A stretch of 43,276 bases of DNA from Candidatus Uhrbacteria bacterium (GTDB taxonomy: Bacteria; Patescibacteriota; Patescibacteriia; SG8-24). The stretch is taken from NCBI GenBank assembly GCA_016205965.1, contig JACQSM010000090.1, positions 1-43,276 on the forward strand, written 5' to 3'. Position 1 is the stretch's first letter; every line of letters begins with the position of its first letter. Position numbers and translations under genes: made by a program. Below are positions 22,994 through 30,343 of the stretch, in pieces. Under the pieces are notes generated by a model, which saw only the letters and a program-made list of their open reading frames with translations, did not search any database and was not told the origin of the DNA.

Positions 22994-24439
22994 ATGTGCG
23001 ATCTCGGAGCAGCAATCGGCGTTCCTGACGCGGCGGCGGTGACCGTTGCCGCCGGCCAAGCCCGGTCCAATCATCGCGGCCAGGACGCCGCCAAGGTCGT
23101 TTCGGTCGATGGCGAGACGTTCCATGAACACGGCGGCATCGGGCTGATCGGCCGCGTCTTCGAAGGCATGAACATCAGCGAGGTTCTGCCCGGCGATGCC
23201 GCCCTGTTGCACCTGCGCTACTCGACCACCGGCGCGGCCGCTTCGACCGACAACATCCAGCCGTTCCGTCGGGTTCTGCGCCGGCACGGCGAGGTGGCCG
23301 CGGCCCATAACGGCAATCTCACCAACTACGAGTCCGTGGCCGCCCGATTGTCCGAGAAGGGCTGTCGGCTCAAGAGCACCACCGACAGCGAAGTGTTCCT
23401 GCCGCTGATCGAGGAAGCCGACACGGACGATATGTTCGCGGCCATCACCTACATGGCCGGCAGGGTCGAGGGTGCCTACGCGCTCGTCGTCCTGACGCGC
23501 GAGGCCATGTATCTGGTGCGTGATCCCTTCGGCTTCCGGCCGCTCTTCTATGCGCCGTGCGGCCAGGGCTGGATCGCCGCTTCCGAGACCAACGCCCTCG
23601 ACATGATCCGAACCGCACCCTGGTGCGAGGTGCCCGCCGGTACCATCGTCCGCTGCGGCCGCGACGGCATCTCCGTCAGCGGGTACGCGTTCGCCCGCCG
23701 CGGCGGGCGCGAGATCGGCGTCGAGGACGTCATCCTGCGCAAGTGCTTCTTCGAGAAGTATTACTTCATGCGCCCGGATTCGTGGTGGGACGAGTCGATC
23801 TATCTCTTTCGCAAGCGCGTCGGCGCGGCCATGGGCGAGAAATACCGCAATCGCGGGGTTACCGGCGACATCGTCGTGCCGGTGCTCGACTCGGCCGCGC
23901 CCTACGCCATCGGCTTGGCCGCGGCCATCGGCGCGCCGCTGGAACCGGGCCTGGTCCGCAACCACTACTTCGAAGGCCGCAACTTCATCCTGCCCGACTC
24001 GCTGGCCCGCCAGCGCGGCGTCGACATGAAGTACGGCATCGCGCCGGAGGTCTTCCAGGGCAAGGCCGTCATCCTGGTCGACGATTCCATCGTCCGGGCC
24101 GATACTTTGGTGCCGATCATCAAGATGATCCGGGCCGCCGGCGCCGTCAGCGTGATCGCGATGATCCCGTGTCCGCGGATCATCAATCCATGCAGCTACG
24201 GCATCAACATGAAGACCAAGGGCGAGCTGGTGGCGGCGTTCCTCACGGACGAAGAGATCGCCAGGAAGATCAACGCCGAACGGGTCATCTACGGCGAAGT
24301 GCCGGACATGCTGGAGCTTCTGGGCGACCCGCGCGGCCGCAGCCACTGCATCACCTGCGTCACCGGCGAGCACCCGACCGACGGCGCCGAGGTGATCTAC
24401 CGGATCGGCCATCGCAACGACGCTGCCGCCGGCTCATGA
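22994..24439 (+). CDS. purF: Amidophosphoribosyltransferase
   Basis: 481 residues. Commits PRPP to purine synthesis by making phosphoribosylamine from glutamine. The N-terminal cysteine nucleophile is residue 2 (MCDLGAA), so no propeptide is cut away. The glutaminase half has LHLRYSTTGAAASTDNIQPF (about 72-91), AHNGNLTNYESV (about 103-114) and ASETNALD (about 195); the PRPP-binding loop is AVILVDDSIVRADTL (about 357-371), where most homologues have RGTTS after VR. The end CITCVTGEHPT resembles the usual C-A-C-F-T-G region. Upstream GGAGGTGG serves as ribosome site; the longer in-frame ORF is rejected because only this start exposes Cys2. No iron-sulfur cysteine set was recognised. Confidence 0.94.
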   Translation: MCDLGAAIGVPDAAAVTVAAGQARSNHRGQDAAKVVSVDGETFHEHGGIGLIGRVFEGMNISEVLPGDAALLHLRYSTTGAAASTDNIQPFRRVLRRHGEVAAAHNGNLTNYESVAARLSEKGCRLKSTTDSEVFLPLIEEADTDDMFAAITYMAGRVEGAYALVVLTREAMYLVRDPFGFRPLFYAPCGQGWIAASETNALDMIRTAPWCEVPAGTIVRCGRDGISVSGYAFARRGGREIGVEDVILRKCFFEKYYFMRPDSWWDESIYLFRKRVGAAMGEKYRNRGVTGDIVVPVLDSAAPYAIGLAAAIGAPLEPGLVRNHYFEGRNFILPDSLARQRGVDMKYGIAPEVFQGKAVILVDDSIVRADTLVPIIKMIRAAGAVSVIAMIPCPRIINPCSYGINMKTKGELVAAFLTDEEIARKINAERVIYGEVPDMLELLGDPRGRSHCITCVTGEHPTDGAEVIYRIGHRNDAAAGS

Positions 24440-24452
24440 CGAGCCGGTTTTT
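24429..24452 (+). terminator. Terminator of purF
   Basis: CCGGCTC-ATGAC-GAGCCGG and TTTTT; the stop codon lies in the loop. Confidence 0.85.
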
Positions 24453-24462
24453 CTTTGCCGAT

Positions 24463-24491
24463 AAAAAAGACGCCTTTTTCAGAGAGGCGTC
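24463..24491 (-). terminator. Terminator of the purC-purE gene
   Basis: On the minus strand GACGCC and GGCGTC pair around an 11-base loop, followed by TTTTTT; the stem begins in the stop codon. Confidence 0.8.
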
Positions 24492-25815
24492 AGATGAGCG
24501 GATTTTTCCGGCGTGAGTTCACGTCCATGCCCAGCCGCATGTACAGCCATGGGCTGCGCTGGGCCAGGATGCGCATTGCCGCCAGTACCGCGTTGGCCGG
24601 ATCGAGCACGGCGCTGATCGGCATCAGCGTCTGGAGCGGCACTTGCGACGGCAGCCGCAGCGACGACCAGATGTCATTCGGGAAATCGGCGTAGTTCAGC
24701 GGCACGGTGATGACCGGCGCCGCGGTATTGGCCGCCAGCACCGGACCGAGGCCGTTGGAGCGGCCGGCGGCGGCGATGATGACGCAGTCCGGACACTCCT
24801 GCACCGTCTTGAAAAGGGCATCGAGCACCTGCTCCGGCTGCTTGTGCGCTGAACCGATGATCCGCCGGATCATGTGGTTGCGGTCATCTTCCAGGAAACC
24901 GTAGTGGGCAAGCGATTTCAGAAACGGCGCCGCATCATCGCGTTCGGACGCCATGAACAACAGCACTTGTTGCTTCGGCACCTGGAACTGGTCGGTCAGT
25001 TCCTTGACGCGTCGGTAACGGGCCAGCGTCTTAGAGGCCGGCTCGCCCTCGCGGAAGGGCTGCTTGTCGAGATGGTCGCCCTCTTTGAGCACTCGCCAGG
25101 AGTCGGCGTCGATGACGTCGGCGAGCAGCAGGTTGCCGGCGGTATCCAGACCGAACTCGACCTTGAAGTCGATCAGTTCGGCGCCGAGCAGCGACCAGGC
25201 TTTTTCGAGGGCTAGAAACGCTTTGATGGCGATTTCCTCCATCTGTTGACGGTGTTCGGCCGGGGCCAATTCCTCGGTCAGCGTCATGAAGGGCGCCTGC
25301 AGCGCCAGCGGTTCGCCCGGATGGAAGAGTTCGGCGCCGGTCTCAGTGAAGCGGATCAGCGGATCGTCTTTGGCGATCTTGGCGCCTCTCCACTCCTTGT
25401 CCTTGGTCTTGAGGTAGAACTCGGCCTCGAGCCGCGGAAAGAGCGCTCCCTTGGGCACATGCGGGTTCCGTTTCAGGTACGAACCCATGGCCTTGCGTCG
25501 GACCACGACCTCGAGCGGGTACATGGCGCATTTCCTGGCCACGAACTCGGTGCTGCTGGCATGGGTGAACTCGAAGGCGACCGGCAGTCCGCATCTGATA
25601 AGCAGGTCGAAGACCTTGTCATTGGTCGCGCCCGAGACGGCACCTTTGCCTTTGGGAATAAAGTGTTTGGCGCCGTCGCCGGCAGTGATGTCGTCCTTGT
25701 GCTGGATGACGACCATCGACGGATCGGGCTTGTCGTCGCCGTTCCAGATAAGCCGGCAGATCCGTTTGGTCTTGCCCTCGGCGATCTTTTCGCCGCGCGT
25801 GTAGAGCTTCGACAT
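24490..25815 (-). CDS. PAICS-type fusion: SAICAR synthetase plus class II AIR carboxylase
   Basis: 441 residues, two purine enzymes in one chain. PurC part (about 1-265): KIAEGKTKRI, DDITAGDGAK (41-50), the substrate loop GSYLKRNP (111-118) and LADVIDADSWR (231-241). PurE part (about 283-441): SAHK at 322-325, GRSNGLGPVL at 351-360, and IWSSLRLPS at 382-390. Domain order PurC then PurE, the Lys in SAHK where ordinary bacterial (class I) PurE has SAHR, and the NGLGPV and WSSLRLP motifs are all features of the animal PAICS enzyme. Class II PurE carboxylates AIR directly with CO2, so PurK is not needed, and none is found in this window. An AAGGAGG site precedes the ATG. Confidence 0.9.
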   Translation of the reverse strand: MSKLYTRGEKIAEGKTKRICRLIWNGDDKPDPSMVVIQHKDDITAGDGAKHFIPKGKGAVSGATNDKVFDLLIRCGLPVAFEFTHASSTEFVARKCAMYPLEVVVRRKAMGSYLKRNPHVPKGALFPRLEAEFYLKTKDKEWRGAKIAKDDPLIRFTETGAELFHPGEPLALQAPFMTLTEELAPAEHRQQMEEIAIKAFLALEKAWSLLGAELIDFKVEFGLDTAGNLLLADVIDADSWRVLKEGDHLDKQPFREGEPASKTLARYRRVKELTDQFQVPKQQVLLFMASERDDAAPFLKSLAHYGFLEDDRNHMIRRIIGSAHKQPEQVLDALFKTVQECPDCVIIAAAGRSNGLGPVLAANTAAPVITVPLNYADFPNDIWSSLRLPSQVPLQTLMPISAVLDPANAVLAAMRILAQRSPWLYMRLGMDVNSRRKNPLI

Positions 25816-25849
25816 GGCATCCTCCTTGTGGTCAATGAACGCTGGCGCG

Positions 25850-25894
25850 AGTGTAGCCGCCCGTCTTTACAATTGCAACCCGCTCCCATACGAT
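25850..25894. promoter_or_regulatory. Divergent purC-E/purH promoters with touching -35 boxes
   Basis: Plus strand: TTTACA (25866-25871), 17 bases, TACGAT (25889-25894) for purH. Minus strand: TTGCAA (25873-25878), 17 bases, TACACT (25850-25855) for the purC-E gene. The 13 bases 25866-25878 read TTTACAATTGCAA; the reverse complement differs in one base from the motif at 28943-28955. Confidence 0.75.
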
Positions 25895-25922
25895 GGCGCC
25901 GCACCTTTACAAGGAGGGCGTC

Positions 25923-27575
25923 ATGCCCAGAGCGCTGCTGTCGGTTTCCTGCAAGGACGGAATCGTCGAATTCGCCCGCGAGCTGATCAAGCTCGGGTTC
26001 TCCATCATCTCGTCCGGCGGCACGGCCGCCGTGTTGCGCGCTGCCGGCGTGCCGGTGACCGACCTCTCCGACGTCATCGGGCCGCCGCTTTTCGGTCACC
26101 GCTGGGCGACCCTCGCCAGCGAGGTCTATCAGCCGATCTTGTCGCGCAATCTTCCGGAGGACGACGCGCTGCTGGCCCGGCTCGGCCTCGAGTGCACCGA
26201 CCTGGTGTGCGTCGACCTCTATCCGTTCGAGGACAAGGCTGCGGATCCAAAGTTGACTGAAGAGGAGAAGCGGGAGTTCATCGACGTCGGCGGACCCACC
26301 TTGTTGCGCGCTGCAGCTAAGGGGCCGCGCATCGTCATCTCGTCGCCCGAACAGCGCGGTGAAGTCCTCGTCTGGCTGGCCGCCGGCAAACCCGACGAAG
26401 CCAAGTTCACGCGCAAGCTGGCCAGCCGCGCCAGGTACGAAGCGCTCAAGCACGACCTGGCGGTGCTCAAGTATTTCGGCGACGGCGAGTACGACGGCAC
26501 TGTCGGCCGCAAGGTGCTCGACTTCAAGTACGGCGAGAACCCGTCGCAAAAGGGCGCGCTATACGAGGATGAAAGCGCCACGCGCACAGATACGCATGCG
26601 AGCGGATTGCTACGCGCCGTCAAAGACGCCCGGCATCGGCTCGGCTACGTCGGCGCCACCGACGTCGGGCGGCTGCTGACGACCATGACGCATATCGGCG
26701 CCGTCTGCCGGGTCAATGCCGTGCCGGCGCCGTGCATCGTCGTGGTCGTCAAACATGGCAATCCCTGCGGCGCGGTAATTCGGGACAATGCCAAGGCTGC
26801 CTTGGATGCAGTCGTCTCGTGCAACGAGCAGGCGGTTTTCGGCGGCAGCCTCATGACCAACTTCGCCATCGGCGCCGCCGAAGCCGAGACGCTGCGCAAG
26901 CGCCGCGTCCGCGACCGTCACAGCGGCGCGGAATCGCTGCTGATGATCGACGTCGTCATCGCGCCGTCGTTCAGCGAGGAAGCCTTGGCAGTTCTCAAGC
27001 CGAAAACGCCGGGGAGCACCAAGTGGAACGCGGTGCCGTTCACGGCCCTCGCCGGCCCGCTCGACGATCCCACGGCCGACGCGCTCGACTACGTGCGCCG
27101 CCTCGATTACATCCGCGGCGGCTTCCTGGCCCAGACGAACTATACAAACGTGCTGACGTTCGTCGATCCGACGCTGGAGTTCGTCGGCGGCGGCCTGCCG
27201 CCGTTCGAGGTGCGGCGTGACTTGGCGCTGGCCTGGGCGGTGTGCGCTACCAGCAACAGCAACACCACGACCATCGCCCGCGACGGCATGCTGCTCGGCA
27301 ACGGCTGCGGCCGCATGGACCGGGTCGGCTCCTGCCACCTGGCCATCACGGACGCCGGCGACGCCGGCCATCGGCTGGAGGAGTCGGTGGCCGTGACCGA
27401 CGGATTTTTCCCGAAGGACGACGGCCCGTCGGCGCTGTTCCAGGCCGGCGTCACGACCATCTTGGCGCCGTCTGGATCCAAGGAAGACAACGCCATCCGC
27501 AGCTTCTGCCGCAACCAAGGCATCCGGCTGATCCTCGCCCCCAACGGGCGCTGTTTCGCCCAGCACCACGCCTAG
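25923..27575 (+). CDS. purH: Bifunctional AICAR formyltransferase/IMP cyclohydrolase
   Basis: 550 residues (E. coli 529). The last two steps to IMP. The N-terminal cyclohydrolase has LLSVSCKDGIVEFA, IISSGGTAAVLRAAGVPV, CVDLYPFED and IDVGGPTLLRAAAKG in order. But the loop that is GRVKTLHP elsewhere (with the catalytic-site Lys) reads HRWATLAS at 59-66. The formyltransferase half has KYGENPSQKGALY (about 200-212), VVVVKHGNPCG (about 272-282), the late NSNTTTIARDGMLLGNG and DGFFPKDDGPSALFQAGVTTI. The final RH of FRH-type ends reads NGRCF. An AAGGAGG site lies before the ATG at 25923. Identity is secure; activity of the cyclohydrolase half is less certain. Confidence 0.92.
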   Translation: MPRALLSVSCKDGIVEFARELIKLGFSIISSGGTAAVLRAAGVPVTDLSDVIGPPLFGHRWATLASEVYQPILSRNLPEDDALLARLGLECTDLVCVDLYPFEDKAADPKLTEEEKREFIDVGGPTLLRAAAKGPRIVISSPEQRGEVLVWLAAGKPDEAKFTRKLASRARYEALKHDLAVLKYFGDGEYDGTVGRKVLDFKYGENPSQKGALYEDESATRTDTHASGLLRAVKDARHRLGYVGATDVGRLLTTMTHIGAVCRVNAVPAPCIVVVVKHGNPCGAVIRDNAKAALDAVVSCNEQAVFGGSLMTNFAIGAAEAETLRKRRVRDRHSGAESLLMIDVVIAPSFSEEALAVLKPKTPGSTKWNAVPFTALAGPLDDPTADALDYVRRLDYIRGGFLAQTNYTNVLTFVDPTLEFVGGGLPPFEVRRDLALAWAVCATSNSNTTTIARDGMLLGNGCGRMDRVGSCHLAITDAGDAGHRLEESVAVTDGFFPKDDGPSALFQAGVTTILAPSGSKEDNAIRSFCRNQGIRLILAPNGRCFAQHHA

Positions 27576-27600
27576 ACGCCTCTCAAAAGGCGTCTTTTTT
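27573..27600 (+). terminator. Terminator of purH
   Basis: GACGCC-TCTCAAAA-GGCGTC followed by TTTTTT; the stem begins just after the TAG stop. Confidence 0.8.
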
Positions 27601-27606
27601 GACAGC

Positions 27607-27634
27607 AATAAAAAATCGCCCTTTTCGAGAGCGA
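27607..27634 (-). terminator. Terminator of the ammonium transporter gene
   Basis: On the minus strand AATCGC-TCTCGAAAAGG-GCGATT followed by TTTTTT, facing the purH terminator. Confidence 0.75.
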
Positions 27635-27640
27635 TTGACT

Positions 27641-28891
27641 TCAGTTCGGCCGCGAATCCAGCCGCAGCCCGTTTTCGCCATGCAGGGCGTGATCGAGACC
27701 CTTGTCGATTTCCTCGTCGGGATCGACGCGCAGGCGGATCAGGATTTGGGTCGCGCGCATGACCAGCACGGTGCCGGCGACGGAGACCGACGCCGCCGCG
27801 GCGACGGCGATGCACTGGGCCAGGAGCAGGGCGATGCCGTGTTCGCCGTAGGCGAGGCCGTCGACGACGCCGGGATCGTTGTTGATCGCGGTGGTGGCGA
27901 AGATGCCGGTCAGCAAGGCGCCGAGAATGCCGGATACGCCGTGGATGCCGAAAACATCGAGCGCGTCGTCGAGGCCGAGCCAGCGGGTGAACAGTACGCC
28001 GTAGAACGCCGCCAGTCCCGCCGCCAGGCCGATGACGATGGCAGCCATCGGCGGGACATAGCCGGCCGCCGGGGTGATGGCGACCAGTCCGGCGATGACG
28101 CCGGACAAGGCTCCGACGGTCGTCACCTTGCCGTGGCGCAGGCGATCGACGGCCATCCAGGTGACGGCGGCGGCGCAAGCGGCCAGGTGGGTGTTGACCG
28201 AGGCCAGGGCGGCGAGACAGTTGGCGGCCAGGGCGCTGCCGGCGTTGAATCCGAACCATCCGTACCAGATCAGGCCGGCGCCGAAGAACGACAGGCGCAG
28301 ATCGTGCGGCCGGCTGCCATAGAGCGGCGTGCCGCCATGGCGACGTCCGACGACCCAGGCGGCGGCCAGGGCCGAGAATCCGGCGGTGACGTGGACGACG
28401 GTTCCGCCGGCGTAGTCGAGCGCGCCCATCTAGAGCAGCCAGCCGTCGGGGTTCCAGATCCAGTGGGCCAGGGGCGCGTACACGATCGTGCTCCACAGCG
28501 CGGTAAAGACGATGAAGGCCGAGAAGCGCATCCGTTCGGCGACGGCGCCGGCGATCAGCGCCGGGGTGATGACCGCGAACATCATCTGGAAGAACATGAA
28601 CGACAGCTGCGGGACGGCTTGGCCGGCGCGCGGCTCGACGCCGACGCCGTTCAGGAACGCGAATTCCCAGTTGCTGCCGATCAGCCCTTCGAAGCTCGAG
28701 CCGAAGACCAGGCTGTAGCCGATGACGGCCCACTGCAGGCTGACGACCACGATGGCGGAGAATACGTACATCATCGTCGCCAGGACGTTGCGCTGGCGGA
28801 CCAAGCCGCCGTAGAACAGGGCCAGGCCCCAGGTCATGAGCATGACTTTGGCCGCGGAATCGAGAACCCATCCATTGTCGCCGGGATCCAT
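27641..28891 (-). pseudogene. amt: Ammonium transporter amt interrupted by one in-frame TAG
   Basis: Read through the TAG at 28430-28432 this is a normal Amt/MEP channel: VMLMTWGLALFYGGLVR at the N-terminus, FMFFQMMFAVITPALIAGAVAERM, HWIWNPDGWLL then MGALDYAGGTVVHVTAG with the first pore histidine, and FGIHGVSGILGALLTG with the second. In homologues the residue at the TAG position is usually a Lys, so AAG-to-TAG or CAG-to-TAG is the simplest change. The stop is followed at once by ATG, so the two halves (153 and 262 residues) could in principle be made separately by re-initiation. AAGGAGG lies before the first ATG (28891). No glnK follows. It could also be a sequencing error; everything else in the frame is intact, which points to a recent event. 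Confidence 0.8.
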
Positions 28892-28926
28892 GAGTGCCTC
28901 CTTGGTTGGCAAAGGGCTTTGAGGCG

Positions 28927-28971
28927 ATAGTAGACAGGGGTGTTGCAAATGTAAAGGTTGCTGACTACACT
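28927..28971. promoter_or_regulatory. Divergent amt/purD promoters with touching -35 boxes
   Basis: Plus strand: TTGCAA (28943-28948), 17 bases, TACACT (28966-28971) for purD. Minus strand: TTTACA (28950-28955), 17 bases, TACTAT (28927-28932) for amt. The block TTGCAAATGTAAA (28943-28955) is nearly the same as the purC-E/purH block. Confidence 0.75.
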
Positions 28972-29002
28972 TTGCCGCGATGGTCTTTCCAAGGAGGAAG
29001 CG

Positions 29003-30343
29003 ATGACGAAGAAGATATTGGTGATTGGCGGCGGCGGACGAGAGCATGCCCTGCTTTGGAAATTGCGTCAGACAACCGGGGCGAAGCTCTATGCTGGACC
29101 TGGGAATCCGGGCATCGCCGGCATCGCCGAAAACGTCGCCGTCGATCCCGGCGATGTCGCCTGGTGGGCCAACTTCGGCGTCAGACACGGCATCGACTTG
29201 ACGATCGTCGGGCCGGACGCGCCGTTGTCGATCGGAATCGTCGATGCCTTTCATTCGCGCGGCTTGCGCATTTTCGGCCCGACGCGGGCCGCGGCCAAGC
29301 TGGAATGGTCCAAGGCGTTCGCCAAGGAGTTCATGGCGGCCGAAGGAATTCCGACGGCGGCGTTCCGGGTTTTCGACGAGTTCGAGGCGGCGCTCCGGTA
29401 CGTGCGCCGTCAGGGCGCGCCGATAGTGGTCAAGGCTAGCGGCCTGGCTTTGGGCAAAGGCGTCTTCGTCTGCGCCACCCAGGCCGAGGCCGAAGCCGCG
29501 TTGCGCGCGATCCTCGTCGAGGGCCGCTTCGGCGAATCCGGCCGCGAGGTCGTGGTCGAGGAGTTTCTGGACGGCCCCGAGCTTTCGGTGCACGCGCTCT
29601 GCGACGGCGCCACCTTCCGGCTCCTGCCGTTCTGCCGCGACTACAAGCGCCGCAACGACGGCAACCAAGGCCCGATGACCGGCGGCATGGGCAGCGTCGC
29701 CTTGCCGGCGGCGCGCGTACTCGGTGATATCCGGTGGCAGGTCGTGCGCATCCTCGATCAGACGCTGGCCGGCATGGCCAAGCGCGGCACGCCCTTCGTC
29801 GGCTGCCTGTACCCCGGCATCAAGCTGACGTCCAAGGGCGTCAGGGTGCTCGAGTACAACGCCCGTTTCGGCGATCCCGAAACGCAGTCGCTGGTCCGGG
29901 TGATCGGCGGCGAATTTCCCGAGCTGCTGGAGCGTTGCGTCGAGGGTACGCTGGCCGAGGCGCCGCCCTATCCGACTACCGGCTTCGGCGCCTGCGTCGT
30001 GATCGCGGCCCGCGCCTACCCGGAGTCGAGGACGGCCGCCAAACGGATCTTCGGCCTCGATGCCGCCGTCGATAACGGCGCCCAGGTCTTTCATGCCGGC
30101 ACGAGGATCGTCGATGGCACGCTCTGCGCCCAAGGCGGCCGCATCCTGGGTGCGACGGGTGCGGCTCCGAAGTTGGAAACGGCCCTCGATCAGGCCTACC
30201 ATGCCGCTGCTCGCATCCATTTCGACGGTCATTATTACCGCCGCGATATCGGCGCCGACCTGCGCGTCGGCACCTTATGTCGGGCCCTTCGCCCGTCTTT
30301 TTTTGCAAGAAAAAAGGACGCGAAGGCGTCCGGTTATTTGTGA
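29003..30343 (+). CDS. purD: Phosphoribosylamine-glycine ligase
   Basis: 446 residues (E. coli 429). ATP-grasp enzyme joining glycine to phosphoribosylamine. It opens with KILVIGGGGREHALLWKL, carries APIVVKASGLALGKGVFV (about 140-157), VVVEEFLDGPELSVHAL (about 175-191), NDGNQGPMTGGMGSVALP (about 216-233) and VLEYNARFGDPETQ (about 284-297), all canonical. AAGGAGG precedes the ATG at 29003. The expected end is near IGADL; here the frame runs on for about 26 residues through a hairpin with seven T (30281-30304) and stops at 30343, ten bases inside the end of the convergent guaB gene. This is described as a finding. Confidence 0.93.
   Translation: MTKKILVIGGGGREHALLWKLRQTTGAKLYAGPGNPGIAGIAENVAVDPGDVAWWANFGVRHGIDLTIVGPDAPLSIGIVDAFHSRGLRIFGPTRAAAKLEWSKAFAKEFMAAEGIPTAAFRVFDEFEAALRYVRRQGAPIVVKASGLALGKGVFVCATQAEAEAALRAILVEGRFGESGREVVVEEFLDGPELSVHALCDGATFRLLPFCRDYKRRNDGNQGPMTGGMGSVALPAARVLGDIRWQVVRILDQTLAGMAKRGTPFVGCLYPGIKLTSKGVRVLEYNARFGDPETQSLVRVIGGEFPELLERCVEGTLAEAPPYPTTGFGACVVIAARAYPESRTAAKRIFGLDAAVDNGAQVFHAGTRIVDGTLCAQGGRILGATGAAPKLETALDQAYHAAARIHFDGHYYRRDIGADLRVGTLCRALRPSFFARKKDAKASGYL
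30281..30304 (+). terminator. Intrinsic terminator lying inside the purD frame
   Basis: CGGGC-CCTTC-GCCCG, then TC and seven T. The purD stop codon is 36 to 39 bases downstream of the T-run. Confidence 0.7.
30310..30331 (-). terminator. Terminator of guaB
   Basis: On the minus strand GGACGC-CTTC-GCGTCC followed by six T, three bases after the guaB stop codon. Confidence 0.85.

Noticed and set aside
22925..24412. 495-codon minus-strand frame over purF
   Set aside because: Shadow frame; purF motifs are unambiguous on the other strand.
28430..28432. TAG read as a sense codon (amber recoding across the genome)
   Set aside because: Several secure genes here end in TAG (mraZ, rsmH, purH), and no other gene in the window has an internal TAG; a single mutation or error is simpler.
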